From: Candidatus Gastranaerophilales bacterium
GTDB taxonomy: Bacteria; Cyanobacteriota; Vampirovibrionia; Gastranaerophilales; Gastranaerophilaceae
Direction of reading: 5' to 3'
NCBI GenBank assembly: GCA_944325525.1
Contig: CALVAK010000001.1
Span: 1-64,000, forward strand
DNA: 64,000 nucleotides
Position 1 is the first letter of the stretch, and every line of letters begins with the position of its first letter. Below are positions 53,527 to 63,153 of this stretch, in pieces. The translations under genes and the position numbers were made by a program. Below the pieces are notes generated by a model. That model ran no database searches. It was not told where the DNA came from and saw only the letters and a list, made by a program, of their open reading frames with translations.

Positions 53527-54900
53527 TTATTTACTTTTTAATTCAATTAATACTTTTACAAGTTCAGGATCCCATTTGCTTCCTGATTCTGATTGAATGA
53601 TTTTAATTGCGTCTTCATTCGAAAGAGCTTTTCTGTATGTTCTTTCTGAAATTAAAGCACTGTAAGCATCTGCAAGTGCAATAATTCTTGAACCAAGAGG
53701 AATACTGTATCCTTTTAATCCTTCAGGTTCACCTTTTCCGTCCCAGCGTTCTTTGTGATAGTTTATATAGGGAACAACTTCTGAAAGAAAATTGATACTC
53801 ATTAAAATACTTACACCAACATTCGGATGATTCTGCAATTTTTCCCAATCTTCTTTTGAGAGTTTTTCTTTTTTGTTAAAAAGTTCTTCCGGCAGTGTTA
53901 TTTTCCCTATATTTCTTAAAAGTGCAGCATAATATATTAAATCTTTTGTTTTTTCGTTTAACCCTAGTTCTGTTGACAATTCTCTTGCTAAATCTGCAAC
54001 TTCGTGAGAATAGTTATTTTTAAAATTACTTTTTGCATCAACAGCTTTTGCAAGATTTTCGACAAAGCATTGCTGCTCACTGCTTAAATCGCCTATTAAT
54101 GCGGTTAATTCGGCACGGCAGTTTTGAAGCTGTGAAATTGTTATATTCTCTTGAACTATAAGATTGCCTGTCTCTTCTGTCATTTTTTCAAGAGACATAG
54201 AGGTTGCAAATAGTCTTGCTGTAATACTTAATAATTCAATAAATTCTTTGGAAAGTTTTTTATGAGAATAATTTTCAACTACAATTACTCCAACTTTTTC
54301 CATATTATTATACATAGGTACAGCAAGATAATATTCAACTTTATCTTCATTTAAAAGAAGAACGGATTTGAAATCAGGGTCGTTACTGCAATCTTTAACT
54401 TCAACGGTTTTACTTTTTATAAAGGCTTTTGATACATAACTTTCATCGTTAAAATTATATCCTATTTCCGCTTCATAAATATCGTTATTGAAATTTAGCG
54501 AAGAGCCTACCAGTATTAAATCATTTTTTGTTGTATCAAGACCCATAGCATTTTCTTTTGAAAGAAAAATGTGGCATGCATCTATTTCCAGCATCTGTTT
54601 TATAGTTTTTGCAATGGAATTATATATTACATAATCATCTTTACTGCTAAAACCAAGTATTTTTAATGTATTGTCAATGGAATATATAGAAATCAATTCT
54701 TTTAATTGTTTTTTCAGGCAGTCAGATTTATCAACATTTGTTCTGCTTATTTTTTGGATAAGTTCATCTGATATTAAATGTTCGGAAATAAAATCTCCGA
54801 GATTTAGAGCAAAAATTTCTTCTAAAGGATCTGATTCAAGGGAAATTTTACTTCTTGCAAAAACAGAAACATTTTTATTTTCTTTCTTCTCTTCTGTCAT
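53527..54900 (-). CDS. GAF and degenerate HD-GYP domain protein
   Basis: The 457-residue cytoplasmic protein has an N-terminal helical part, a GAF-like sensor at about 75-235 (LEIDACHIFLSKENA through GVIVVENYSHKKLS) and an HD-GYP domain from about 275. The metal-binding HD pair is replaced: LLRNIGKI stands where LLHDIGKI is expected. The GYP signature reads GEP in ERWDGKGEPEGL. It is therefore unlikely to be a normal cyclic-di-GMP phosphodiesterase and may only bind a ligand or partner. It is transcribed alone and converges on the superoxide reductase gene. Confidence 0.8.
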   Translation of the reverse strand: MTEEKKENKNVSVFARSKISLESDPLEEIFALNLGDFISEHLISDELIQKISRTNVDKSDCLKKQLKELISIYSIDNTLKILGFSSKDDYVIYNSIAKTIKQMLEIDACHIFLSKENAMGLDTTKNDLILVGSSLNFNNDIYEAEIGYNFNDESYVSKAFIKSKTVEVKDCSNDPDFKSVLLLNEDKVEYYLAVPMYNNMEKVGVIVVENYSHKKLSKEFIELLSITARLFATSMSLEKMTEETGNLIVQENITISQLQNCRAELTALIGDLSSEQQCFVENLAKAVDAKSNFKNNYSHEVADLARELSTELGLNEKTKDLIYYAALLRNIGKITLPEELFNKKEKLSKEDWEKLQNHPNVGVSILMSINFLSEVVPYINYHKERWDGKGEPEGLKGYSIPLGSRIIALADAYSALISERTYRKALSNEDAIKIIQSESGSKWDPELVKVLIELKSK

Positions 54901-55069
54901 TTATTATCCTTATCTGTATTTTAAAGACTATATTCCGAGCTGTTTTACTACTACCATTATATTTTAAATTATAATTTTATGCAAAATCTTATAACCCCTC
55001 TATCGGCATATTATAACTTAAACTTTAATGTTTTTTACAAAATTTCATACTAATAGAGGAGAAAAATTA

Positions 55070-57232
55070 TTATTTTTTTTTGCTGTTTTTATAAATAATA
55101 TATTCTCCGGTATATATATTATTGATTTTTCTAAAACCCTGTTTTTCTATGTATTCTTCAGGGAAATCACAATATACAACAACAGGAATATCATCAGAGG
55201 ATTTAATTATTTCTCCTTTATAATTTTTATACGTACAAGAAGTTATATAATTTTTATTATTTGAATTTATTCTTTCTTTAAAATTTTTAATTTCAGAAGA
55301 ATATATTGGCTCTTTAGAAGCTATTATATATGCATAATCAGACAAATTATATTGTTCCATTATTTCCGGTAAAATAGTATCTATATAAAATCCGTCTAGT
55401 CTTAATTTATAGATATAATACCTTGGGTTTTCTCTAATATATGATAATACAGCTATTTTTTCTCTCTTTTTATTAATGAAATAGTCTCTGACTCTAAATG
55501 CATCACAGTCGTTAAGAATAAAATGTCTGTTTTTAATTTGTTTTTCGGCAGGTAAACTTTTATATTTAAAATATTCAATAATATAAACGGCAGGATGTGC
55601 GTGGGAATTATAGAATAAATAAATGAATAAAAAGAAGGATACAATTATTTTATAAAGATTAGGATTTTTCTTTATATATGTATACACGATTACAGGTGCA
55701 GCAACGACAACAAAAGCTATTAAATATCTCATATTAAATTTTGTATAAACCATTGTTCTCGCAAAAACAATTATGTTTAATACATAGAAACAGGCTAATG
55801 CTGCAAGTATTTTTGTTTTTTTCGATTTTCTTTTTATAAATGAAAATACAATCGAAACCAGAACGGCAGGGTAGAATGCGAAAATCCCTAAAATACCGAG
55901 AAAGGATTCAACTATATATAATCTTGAATTATAAGGAAAGAAATTTTCAAAATAAAAGGAAGTATATGAATTTTTGTCAGCATTCAGTAAAAAAGCTAAA
56001 ACCTTATCTTGCATTTTTTCTATAACAGGACCGACTTTAAAAATATCTGCTACTCCTGAAAAATCAAAAATAAGAAATGTATATTTAATTAAATTTGATA
56101 GATAACCTTTAATTCCGCCTCTAAAAGAATTAATCATTAATTGTCCTGAATTAGATACCGGATTAGCGTAATTTATAATATTTAAAATATACTGGTAAGC
56201 AGAAAATATAATAAAATTTATGGCTGCAAAAATTAGAAAAATTAAAAAGTAGATGTAACCTTTTTTGTTTTTGCCGGTTGTATTTGTAAAATTGTTTCTG
56301 TATATGTAAAAAATAAATAAAAGAAGCAAAATTAAAGCCGGAGATGCTATTATTGCAGTGGTTTTTACCCCTATTGCAAGGGAATAAGCCAGTGCTGAGA
56401 AAAAAAGTGATAATTTGCTTTTATATTTTACTGCAACATAAAATAAATATGTGCAAGTTAATAAAAGAGAGCCTATGGCAACATCTGCAATAGGAATTTG
56501 AGCTTCTATATATATAAGGGCAAGAGAAGAAAATACAAAGATGCTCCATAACCGTTTTCTTCTGCAAAAACCAAGTTCTCCAAGAAAATTATATATAACG
56601 TAGATTGAATTTATGTAGAACAAAAACGAGAAAATCGGTATTCCTATTTCATTCTTTAAAAAAAGTAAAACCCAGGTATATAGAAATTCCATATTAACAG
56701 GCATGATAAGTTCACGTGAATCAATTGTTAAATAACTGTTAATTGAACCGTTTTGTATCCATGCCGTGCACCTTGGCAGATAATATCCGAGAGCATCTCC
56801 GTATCTTACCGGAAAAAATAATGCCATAAACAAAAGAGAAACAATATAGACAATAAAACAAAAAGAAATAAATAATAGGAGTTTATCTCTTTTTAATGCC
56901 TTAATTATTTTTGAAGTTTCTTCTTTTATTTTTGTTCTGTATAACGGAACCCCTTTTTTATACCAGATTAATGCGGAAAGAAAGAGGAAAAAAGTATTTA
57001 TAAATAACATTCCTTTTACTGAAATTTGTTTAAATAGAGATAATAACTCAAAGGATAAAACTAACTGGGCAAAAATTATAAGAAATAGAAAAATAAACCC
57101 CAGATTCGATTTAATTTTTGATATTTTACTTCCGGATAGTGGGGCAGAATTAGGTTTTGATGCCGTATTAAGTAATATTGAAAGGCAGAAAAAAGATGAT
57201 AAAAAAACAGAACAAATAGAAAAAATAAACAT
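55070..57232 (-). CDS. Multi-pass GT-C glycosyltransferase-like protein (PMT/ArnT type)
   Basis: From this ATG the protein has 720 residues with about 14 hydrophobic segments and a soluble C-terminal part from about residue 590. The loop FFPVRYGDALGYYLPRC holds an Asp where GT39-type enzymes have their catalytic acid. It probably moves sugars from polyprenyl phosphate to envelope targets. TAGGAAG fits this start; an in-frame TTG eight codons upstream lies inside queA. It follows queA by 5 bases and yidC is two genes up, both in one run. Confidence 0.65.
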   Translation of the reverse strand: MFIFSICSVFLSSFFCLSILLNTASKPNSAPLSGSKISKIKSNLGFIFLFLIIFAQLVLSFELLSLFKQISVKGMLFINTFFLFLSALIWYKKGVPLYRTKIKEETSKIIKALKRDKLLLFISFCFIVYIVSLLFMALFFPVRYGDALGYYLPRCTAWIQNGSINSYLTIDSRELIMPVNMEFLYTWVLLFLKNEIGIPIFSFLFYINSIYVIYNFLGELGFCRRKRLWSIFVFSSLALIYIEAQIPIADVAIGSLLLTCTYLFYVAVKYKSKLSLFFSALAYSLAIGVKTTAIIASPALILLLLFIFYIYRNNFTNTTGKNKKGYIYFLIFLIFAAINFIIFSAYQYILNIINYANPVSNSGQLMINSFRGGIKGYLSNLIKYTFLIFDFSGVADIFKVGPVIEKMQDKVLAFLLNADKNSYTSFYFENFFPYNSRLYIVESFLGILGIFAFYPAVLVSIVFSFIKRKSKKTKILAALACFYVLNIIVFARTMVYTKFNMRYLIAFVVVAAPVIVYTYIKKNPNLYKIIVSFFLFIYLFYNSHAHPAVYIIEYFKYKSLPAEKQIKNRHFILNDCDAFRVRDYFINKKREKIAVLSYIRENPRYYIYKLRLDGFYIDTILPEIMEQYNLSDYAYIIASKEPIYSSEIKNFKERINSNNKNYITSCTYKNYKGEIIKSSDDIPVVVYCDFPEEYIEKQGFRKINNIYTGEYIIYKNSKKK

Positions 57233-57237
57233 ACTTC

Positions 57238-58275
57238 CTACCTTATGAACATACAATCACCGTAGCTGTAAAATCTATATTGGCTTTTTATTGCTTCTTC
57301 ATATGCTTTAAAGATATAATCTTTACCGGCAAATGCGGAAACAAGCATTAAAAGTGTAGATTTTGGCAAATGGAAATTAGTTATTAACTTATCAACTATT
57401 TTAAACTTATATCCGGGGTAAATAAATAATTCAGAACTGGCTTTAACAGGTTTAATACAGCCAAAATTATTCATAACTGTTTCTAAAGTTCTGACAGATG
57501 TTGTTCCGACCGCAACAATATTTTTGCCCTTTGATTTAGCATCATTAATAATATCAGCAGCTTCCTGTGTAATTTCAAAAGATTCAGAATCCATTTTATG
57601 TTCAAAAATATTTTCGCATTTAACCGGTTTAAAGGTGCCTAAACCGACATTTAAAGTAATAAAACAATGTTTTGTGCCACATTTTTCAAGTTTATCCAAA
57701 ATTTCATTTGTAAAATGAAGACCTGCAGTAGGTGCGGCAACTGCACCTTCTTTATCTGCATATACTGTTTGATACCTCTCAAAGTCAAGATTTTTATATT
57801 CTTCATCCGTCATTTTTCTTTCAATGTATGGCGGAAGCGGAATGTTTCCTACTCTATCCAATATTTCAAAAATATTTCCGTCATATATTAAGCGGACTTT
57901 CCATTTATCGTCAAGCTTATTTATAATTTCAACTGAAAGTTCTTCTGAAACCATCAATACCATGCCCGGTTTGACCCGTTTAGAAGGTTTAATAAGACAA
58001 ATCCAGGTGTTTTTTTCTATTTCTTTTACAAGAAAAATTTCAATTAAAGCTCCCGTATCTTTTTTAGCATATAATCTTGCCGGAATAACTTTTGTATTAT
58101 TTAAGACGAGAAGGTCATCTTCTGTCAGGAAATCAATTATATCAGAAAAATGTTTATGGATTATATTTTTGTGAACTTTGTCTAAAACCATCATTTTAGA
58201 CATATCACGTTTTTCTGCCGGAAATTGGGCTATTAAATTTTCAGGTAAATTATAATTAAATTCTTCAAGAAGCAT
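57238..58275 (-). CDS. queA: S-adenosylmethionine:tRNA ribosyltransferase-isomerase
   Basis: The 345-residue enzyme transfers the ribosyl part of SAM to preQ1 in tRNA, making epoxyqueuosine. Family motifs are YNLPENLIAQFPAEKRD at the N-terminus, AAPTAGLHFTNEIL and TNFHLPKSTLLMLVSAF. Its ATG overlaps the yidC stop (TAATG). queD lies 40 kb away in the same window. Confidence 0.95.
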   Translation of the reverse strand: MLLEEFNYNLPENLIAQFPAEKRDMSKMMVLDKVHKNIIHKHFSDIIDFLTEDDLLVLNNTKVIPARLYAKKDTGALIEIFLVKEIEKNTWICLIKPSKRVKPGMVLMVSEELSVEIINKLDDKWKVRLIYDGNIFEILDRVGNIPLPPYIERKMTDEEYKNLDFERYQTVYADKEGAVAAPTAGLHFTNEILDKLEKCGTKHCFITLNVGLGTFKPVKCENIFEHKMDSESFEITQEAADIINDAKSKGKNIVAVGTTSVRTLETVMNNFGCIKPVKASSELFIYPGYKFKIVDKLITNFHLPKSTLLMLVSAFAGKDYIFKAYEEAIKSQYRFYSYGDCMFIR

Positions 58276-59378
58276 TATTTTTTATCTGTCTCAATTGTTT
58301 TCGTTTCAATAGGAGTAATTGTTTTAGCAGAAGAAAGGTCTTTATTTGCGGCTCCTGCCTTTAAATTATCTTCTATTTCAAGTTGTTTATTAATAACAAT
58401 AGTTTGTATAATTTGGATAATATTACTGACGACAAGGTATAAAAGAACCCCGGCAGGAATCGGTGCAATAACAAACATAAATATAATCATAACTGGCATA
58501 AGAGTACCCATCATTTTTTGCATTTGGGCCTGCATTGGGTCTTGAGGTGTATTTTTATTTGTTGCCATCATAACTTTTTGAGTAATAATCATGGTTGCGG
58601 CAAATAATAAGATTAGGATTAATACATCCGGATGGAACTGACTTGTCGGAGCATTTGTCGGAATAGATGCAGCAAGAATATTGTCACGTTTTTCAAATTT
58701 GACAGTTTCAACTTCTCTCGTTTTCATATTTTGAATATCAATTTGTGCACCGGTAATTTTTTCAAGCTGGCTGTATTTTAAATCAATATCATCAAGATTT
58801 ACCTTGAGATCCATTGATTGTCCTGCTACAATGCTGCCTTGTGTTTTAACGGCATTTTTAGAAGCAATTTTTACATTGTCAAGCTCTTGATCTCCCATAA
58901 AAATTTTAACTTTTTTATAGACAACAAATTTGTCATTTTGAGAAACACTGAATACTCCATCATAAGAAGTACCGGCACTTCCTCTTAAGGTAGTATCGAG
59001 TCTGCTTATAAAAAGGAAAGGAGAAGTTCCTGCTTCAACAATAAATTGTGGACTTATAAGAGCGGTATATAAAAGTATAAATATAGGCATTTGGATTAAC
59101 AAAGGCAGACAGCCGGCCATCGGATTGAATTTATGCTCTTTGTAAAATTCCATCATTTTTCTCTGGGCGGTTTGCGGATCATTTTTATATCTTTCCTGAA
59201 TAAGTTTTATTTTTGGCTGCAATATTTGCATAGCTCTCATTGAACGCTGCTGAGAAACACCTAACGGCCATAAGCAGAGTCTTACTATTACCGTTAATGC
59301 GATGATTGCAAGTCCATAACTTCCGGTTAGTGTATTTAATACTTTTAATAATTCAACTGTTGCCTGTGTAAAATCCAC
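58275..59378 (-). CDS. yidC: Membrane protein insertase YidC with cyanobacterial-type insert
   Basis: The 367-residue protein begins directly with the conserved YidC core (YGLAIIALTVIVRLCLWPLG, with the hydrophilic-groove arginine) and QERYKNDPQTAQRKMMEFYK. A soluble insert at about 132-245 separates the LPLLIQMPIFILLYTAL segment from the last hydrophobic segments (from 250). The large N-terminal periplasmic domain of proteobacterial YidC is absent. As I recall, cyanobacterial YidC has an insert at the same place. It inserts proteins into the cytoplasmic membrane with or without Sec. It lies 17 bases after a GT2 gene. Confidence 0.92.
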   Translation of the reverse strand: MDFTQATVELLKVLNTLTGSYGLAIIALTVIVRLCLWPLGVSQQRSMRAMQILQPKIKLIQERYKNDPQTAQRKMMEFYKEHKFNPMAGCLPLLIQMPIFILLYTALISPQFIVEAGTSPFLFISRLDTTLRGSAGTSYDGVFSVSQNDKFVVYKKVKIFMGDQELDNVKIASKNAVKTQGSIVAGQSMDLKVNLDDIDLKYSQLEKITGAQIDIQNMKTREVETVKFEKRDNILAASIPTNAPTSQFHPDVLILILLFAATMIITQKVMMATNKNTPQDPMQAQMQKMMGTLMPVMIIFMFVIAPIPAGVLLYLVVSNIIQIIQTIVINKQLEIEDNLKAGAANKDLSSAKTITPIETKTIETDKK

Positions 59379-59395
59379 TTTATTTTTCTCCCTTC

Positions 59396-60748
59396 TTAAA
59401 CGTTTATTAATTTTTCGGTATTGTTGTTATTACTCTGGCAAGAGAAACTGTTGTTGTTTATTTTTGCTCCAATATGTCTTGTCTTGCCCCAATTTAGTGT
59501 GTTTTTCATAAAAATTATTTTAAATATTATAAATATTGCCAGCGGAAACCATAAAATTACAATATATAGAGCCGTAAAAACAGATTGCCCTAAATTATCG
59601 AGAGGTTTTAATTTTACATATTTTCTAAGACTGTAGAATAAAGCCACAATAAAAAAGCAGCACATAATTCCTGATAATACCAATGACGAAGAAATCCAAT
59701 TGTTTGTTTCTTTGATATATCTGAAGCTTTGGAATGCAATTTCTGAGAGCATCCAAACCGGAAGAATAAATTCCGTGATATATGCAGTCATGTCAAGACT
59801 TACACGCAGGGACATATTTTTAGAAAATAAAACTTCATTAAAATGTTCCAGATATCTTCGTATACTGCCTTCTATCCAGCGTCTTCTTTGCTTTAACAAA
59901 GGTATGTATGACAGAACACCTTCTTCATAAACACAAACTTCCGGGCAAAAACGGACATCCCATCCCTTTATTTGAAGTCTTGTGGATAAATCAAGATCAT
60001 CCGTAATTGTATATATATTCCAGCCGCCTACATCTTCAAGAGCTTCTCTTTTTATTAATTCACCATTTCCTCTTAATTCAACCGCTCCTTTAACTGCATC
60101 TCTACCTACCTGAAAATGTGTATCAACTGCCATTTCATTATCCTGACATCTAGTCAGGAAATTTTGCTCACGGTTAATAATTACTTTTCTTGCCTGTACT
60201 GCCCCTACTTGTTCTGGTTCAAGTGCAGGTATAAGTTCTTTCAGAAAATCTGGTTTTACTCTTGCATCTGCATCAAAAACAAGAATGGCTTCTCCTTTTG
60301 CTATTTTTAATGCATCGTTTAGTACTGCGGATTTCCCCGGAAAGGCATCTTGAGTTCTTGAAAAATATTTTACTTTTTCATTTTCGGAACATACTTTTTC
60401 TAGTACTTTTGCTGTATTATCACTGCTTCTGTCGTCTATTACTATAACTTCAAACTTAGGATAATCAATATCCATAATGTTTTCTATTGTTTTTTCTATA
60501 ACATCTTCTTCATTGTGTGCAGGAATAAGTATACTGACAAAAGGCTTATAATTATAATTTTTTTCTACCGGATGTTTTCTTTGTTTTCTTACACGGTGTT
60601 TATATGCAATCTGCATATAAGTTGTATAAATTATCATAAAAATTAATATTGTCATAAATGCACATGGGGTATCCATATGATTTTGAAAAAAGTATAAAAG
60701 TACTAAAAGTGATATTACTATAGCTAATAAGACGATTCTTTCCTTCAT
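59396..60748 (-). CDS. Processive membrane glycosyltransferase, GT2 (PgaC/NodC/BcsA-like)
   Basis: From this ATG the protein has 450 residues. Two N-terminal membrane segments precede a GT2 domain with PFVSILIPAHNEED, DADAR, the TDDLD motif and QRRRWIEG. These D, D, D, QxxRW residues are typical of processive beta-glycan synthases. Further membrane segments follow from about 325. It probably polymerises a surface polysaccharide. An ATG 17 codons upstream is in frame but adds an atypical Cys-rich leader; neither start has a convincing ribosome site. It heads the run GT2-yidC-queA-GT-C. Confidence 0.82.
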   Translation of the reverse strand: MKERIVLLAIVISLLVLLYFFQNHMDTPCAFMTILIFMIIYTTYMQIAYKHRVRKQRKHPVEKNYNYKPFVSILIPAHNEEDVIEKTIENIMDIDYPKFEVIVIDDRSSDNTAKVLEKVCSENEKVKYFSRTQDAFPGKSAVLNDALKIAKGEAILVFDADARVKPDFLKELIPALEPEQVGAVQARKVIINREQNFLTRCQDNEMAVDTHFQVGRDAVKGAVELRGNGELIKREALEDVGGWNIYTITDDLDLSTRLQIKGWDVRFCPEVCVYEEGVLSYIPLLKQRRRWIEGSIRRYLEHFNEVLFSKNMSLRVSLDMTAYITEFILPVWMLSEIAFQSFRYIKETNNWISSSLVLSGIMCCFFIVALFYSLRKYVKLKPLDNLGQSVFTALYIVILWFPLAIFIIFKIIFMKNTLNWGKTRHIGAKINNNSFSCQSNNNNTEKLINV

Positions 60749-60881
60749 GAATACATTCCGTACACACTCATTACACTCATAACATATTACCAAAAACATA
60801 TATATTTTTTGATATAATATTACTTTTCATTACTAACATTTAAGCTATATAAAATTTTGTTAAATATGCTATAATCAAAAG

Positions 60882-61754
60882 ATGAAAAAGTTATTACAAG
60901 ATTCTTTTAAAATATTAAGAAATAATTTACTGTTTATTCAGCCGTTACTATTATATTTATTAATGATAATGTTAGCTTCAACATATTTTGTAAGCGGGCA
61001 TGTGGCATTATATCCCAAAATGCTGCTGGCAGTATCTATGATACTGCTTACGGTAGCTTTCTTTGCCGGCTGGATGTATATAAATAAAAAGGGTATTGAT
61101 GATTATGTTGAAGAAGATTCGGCTGAAGAAATAAGTATAAAAGCAATTAAAAATTTTAAATTGTTTTTCTCAGGAGTAGGTGAATATTTCTTTAGAGTGC
61201 TTAAAGGTTTTTTATGCTTTGGAGTTTTATATGCTGCTTGTTTTTTCTTCTTCAAAAAACTCGGTAAAACAATTTTTGCAAATCCGGTACTTATAAATGA
61301 ATTGAATAAAATAGCTGCTGTTAAAACAAATGAAGAACTTACTTCTCTTTTAACAACTTTTAAACCTGAAGATATTATGGTTTTAGAGCTATGGATTATA
61401 TCAATAGCTTTATTTGTTTCTTTTTTAAATTTTCTTTTTGTATTGTATCTCGCTTCTTTATTTTTTAAAAAAGAGAATGTTATAAAATCTTTATTTAAAA
61501 CTTTATTATTATTCTTTAAGAATATTTTTAAATGTATTTTAGTAGTTATATTTTTATTAGTAATATACTTTATAATAGGGCTTTTAACAGCTTTTTCGGG
61601 ACAAAATCCGCTTGCTTTTGCAATATTGATATTAATTATGACCCTGTATTTAAATTATTATGTAATTCTGGTATTCTGTTTCTATAATGAAAGAACAAAA
61701 ACTAATAGCAATAGCGGGACCGAGTGCATCGGGCAAGACACATATATCAGTTAA
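60882..61754 (+). CDS. Polytopic membrane protein, unknown function
   Basis: The 290-residue protein has about six hydrophobic segments (roughly 17-35, 48-66, 104-125, 170-195, 210-235 and 240-270) and no recognised domain. Large Lys/Phe-rich loops face the cytoplasm. A TATAAT hexamer lies only 6 bases before the ATG, so the mRNA may be leaderless. The last 68 bases overlap miaA in another frame, and the overlapped tail (NERTKTNSNSGTECIG) is hydrophilic. Confidence 0.6.
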   Translation: MKKLLQDSFKILRNNLLFIQPLLLYLLMIMLASTYFVSGHVALYPKMLLAVSMILLTVAFFAGWMYINKKGIDDYVEEDSAEEISIKAIKNFKLFFSGVGEYFFRVLKGFLCFGVLYAACFFFFKKLGKTIFANPVLINELNKIAAVKTNEELTSLLTTFKPEDIMVLELWIISIALFVSFLNFLFVLYLASLFFKKENVIKSLFKTLLLFFKNIFKCILVVIFLLVIYFIIGLLTAFSGQNPLAFAILILIMTLYLNYYVILVFCFYNERTKTNSNSGTECIGQDTYIS

Positions 61755-62598
61755 TCTGGCAAAAGAAATAAACGGTGAAATAATTTCCGTAGACTCAAGG
61801 CAGATATATAAAGAACTGAACATAGGCAGTGCTAAGCCATCAATGATTGAAAGACAAGGGGTAGTGCATCATTTATTGGATGTTGTAAGTATAAATGATG
61901 AATACAGTGCAGCAAACTTTTGTGATGATGCTCAAATGGCAATAACGGAGATATTAGAGAAGGGAAAAGTTCCTGTTCTTGCGGGCGGTACGGGTTTATA
62001 TTTTAGAATTTTATTACAGGATTTTGATCTTCCACGGGTTGCCCCGGATAAAGAATTAAGAAAAAAACTTGAGGAAAAATCAAGCTGTGAATTGTATAAA
62101 ATGCTATTTGAGTTAGATCCTGTAATTGCCGGTAAAATTCATCAGAATAATAAAGTTAAAATTATAAGAGCTCTTGAAGTATGTAAAACACTCAACATAC
62201 CTATGAGCGAAGCTCAAAAAAAGAAAAATCCCCCATATAAAACGCTGTGGTTCGGTCTTAATGCTTTGAATCGGAACTTTTTGTATGACAGAGTTAACAA
62301 AAGAGTTGACACCATGATGGAAGCAGGATTACTAAATGAGGCTGAAAATCTATTCCAAAATTTCCCTTGTAATAAGATTCTTTTAAATACTATAGGATAT
62401 CAGGAATTTTATCCTTATATACAAAAAGAGATAACTTTAGAAGATGCAGTGAATACATTAAAACAGAACACAAGACGGTATGTTAAAAGGCAGATAAGCT
62501 GGTTTAATGCAAACAAAGATATAAAATGGTTTGATATTGAAAAACAAAATTCAGACGAAATTATTAAAACTATATTATTAAACTATAACAATTTGTAA
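61687..62598 (+). CDS. miaA: tRNA dimethylallyltransferase
   Basis: The 303-residue enzyme adds a dimethylallyl group to A37 of tRNAs reading UNN codons. Motifs are IAGPSASGKTHISVNLA (P-loop), VDSRQIYKELNIGSAKPS, LAGGTGLYFRILLQ and RRYVKRQISWFN. Length is normal. The start codon is chosen because the P-loop begins ten residues in. It overlaps the preceding membrane protein gene by 68 bases. Confidence 0.95.
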   Translation: MKEQKLIAIAGPSASGKTHISVNLAKEINGEIISVDSRQIYKELNIGSAKPSMIERQGVVHHLLDVVSINDEYSAANFCDDAQMAITEILEKGKVPVLAGGTGLYFRILLQDFDLPRVAPDKELRKKLEEKSSCELYKMLFELDPVIAGKIHQNNKVKIIRALEVCKTLNIPMSEAQKKKNPPYKTLWFGLNALNRNFLYDRVNKRVDTMMEAGLLNEAENLFQNFPCNKILLNTIGYQEFYPYIQKEITLEDAVNTLKQNTRRYVKRQISWFNANKDIKWFDIEKQNSDEIIKTILLNYNNL

Positions 62599-62674
62599 AG
62601 AAGATAAAAAAATATAACAAAATATAAAATTACAGGATTTATGATTATTGGTTCAAACAATAAGGAATGTAAAA

Positions 62675-62977
62675 ATGAGAACTGAACCGGTAGGAATAAA
62701 ACCGTTCATAAATAGAAAATCAGAAAGGTATGAAACAGCTAAAAAAGGTGCTTTATACGGAGCAGGACTTTTAACTGTAACAACCGGTATTACCTGGGCA
62801 GTTAATAATCAAAAAATGAAGCATATATTAAATGATTACGGTTCAAGATCCAAATATATAAAGAATTTTCTTGTAAGCCTTTCTCTTGTTTCTGTATTTA
62901 GCGGCTTACTTAATGTTTTTACTCATGAATTTTCTCAAAAGATACCCGATAAGAAAAATCCTACAGCAGTAAACTAA
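62675..62977 (+). CDS. Hypothetical small membrane protein
   Basis: From this ATG (8 bases after AGGA) the protein has 100 residues. A polar basic N-terminus (MRTEPVGIKPFINRKSER) precedes hydrophobic segments at about 28-45 and 67-85. The layout is like the small protein at 9418-9681. No function is known. A strong terminator follows. Confidence 0.55.
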   Translation: MRTEPVGIKPFINRKSERYETAKKGALYGAGLLTVTTGITWAVNNQKMKHILNDYGSRSKYIKNFLVSLSLVSVFSGLLNVFTHEFSQKIPDKKNPTAVN

Positions 62978-62997
62978 TTCTTCTTTTCATATAATAT

Positions 62998-63030
62998 AAA
63001 AAGACCTTACAAGATTTTTGCAGGGTCTTT
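62998..63030 (-). terminator. Minus-strand terminator of the uridine-kinase-like gene
   Basis: AAAGACC and GGTCTTT form a 7-bp stem with a 17-base loop. On the minus strand it is followed by TTATATT after the pairing T residues. It lies after the stop of the minus-strand kinase gene. Confidence 0.5.
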
Positions 63031-63050
63031 GTCTTATTGTTTGTTATATT

Positions 63051-63092
63051 AGTAAGCAGTGATGCAATTGCATTACTGCTTACTGAATTTTT
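63051..63092 (+). terminator. Plus-strand terminator after the small membrane protein gene
   Basis: A 17-base-arm inverted repeat (AGTAAGCAGTGATGCAA with one G-U pair) is followed by GAATTTTTTG. It lies where the plus-strand small gene and the minus-strand kinase gene converge. Confidence 0.7.
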
Positions 63093-63153
63093 TGTTTTCT
63101 GTTGTTGGCTTAAAATTCAATCTGTGAATTACAGACTTAATTAAATATTCAAA

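Noticed and set aside
55018-55070. Plus-strand frame with GAGGAG site after 55050
   Set aside because: The frame is antisense to the 3' end of the GT-C-like gene and encodes no recognisable protein.
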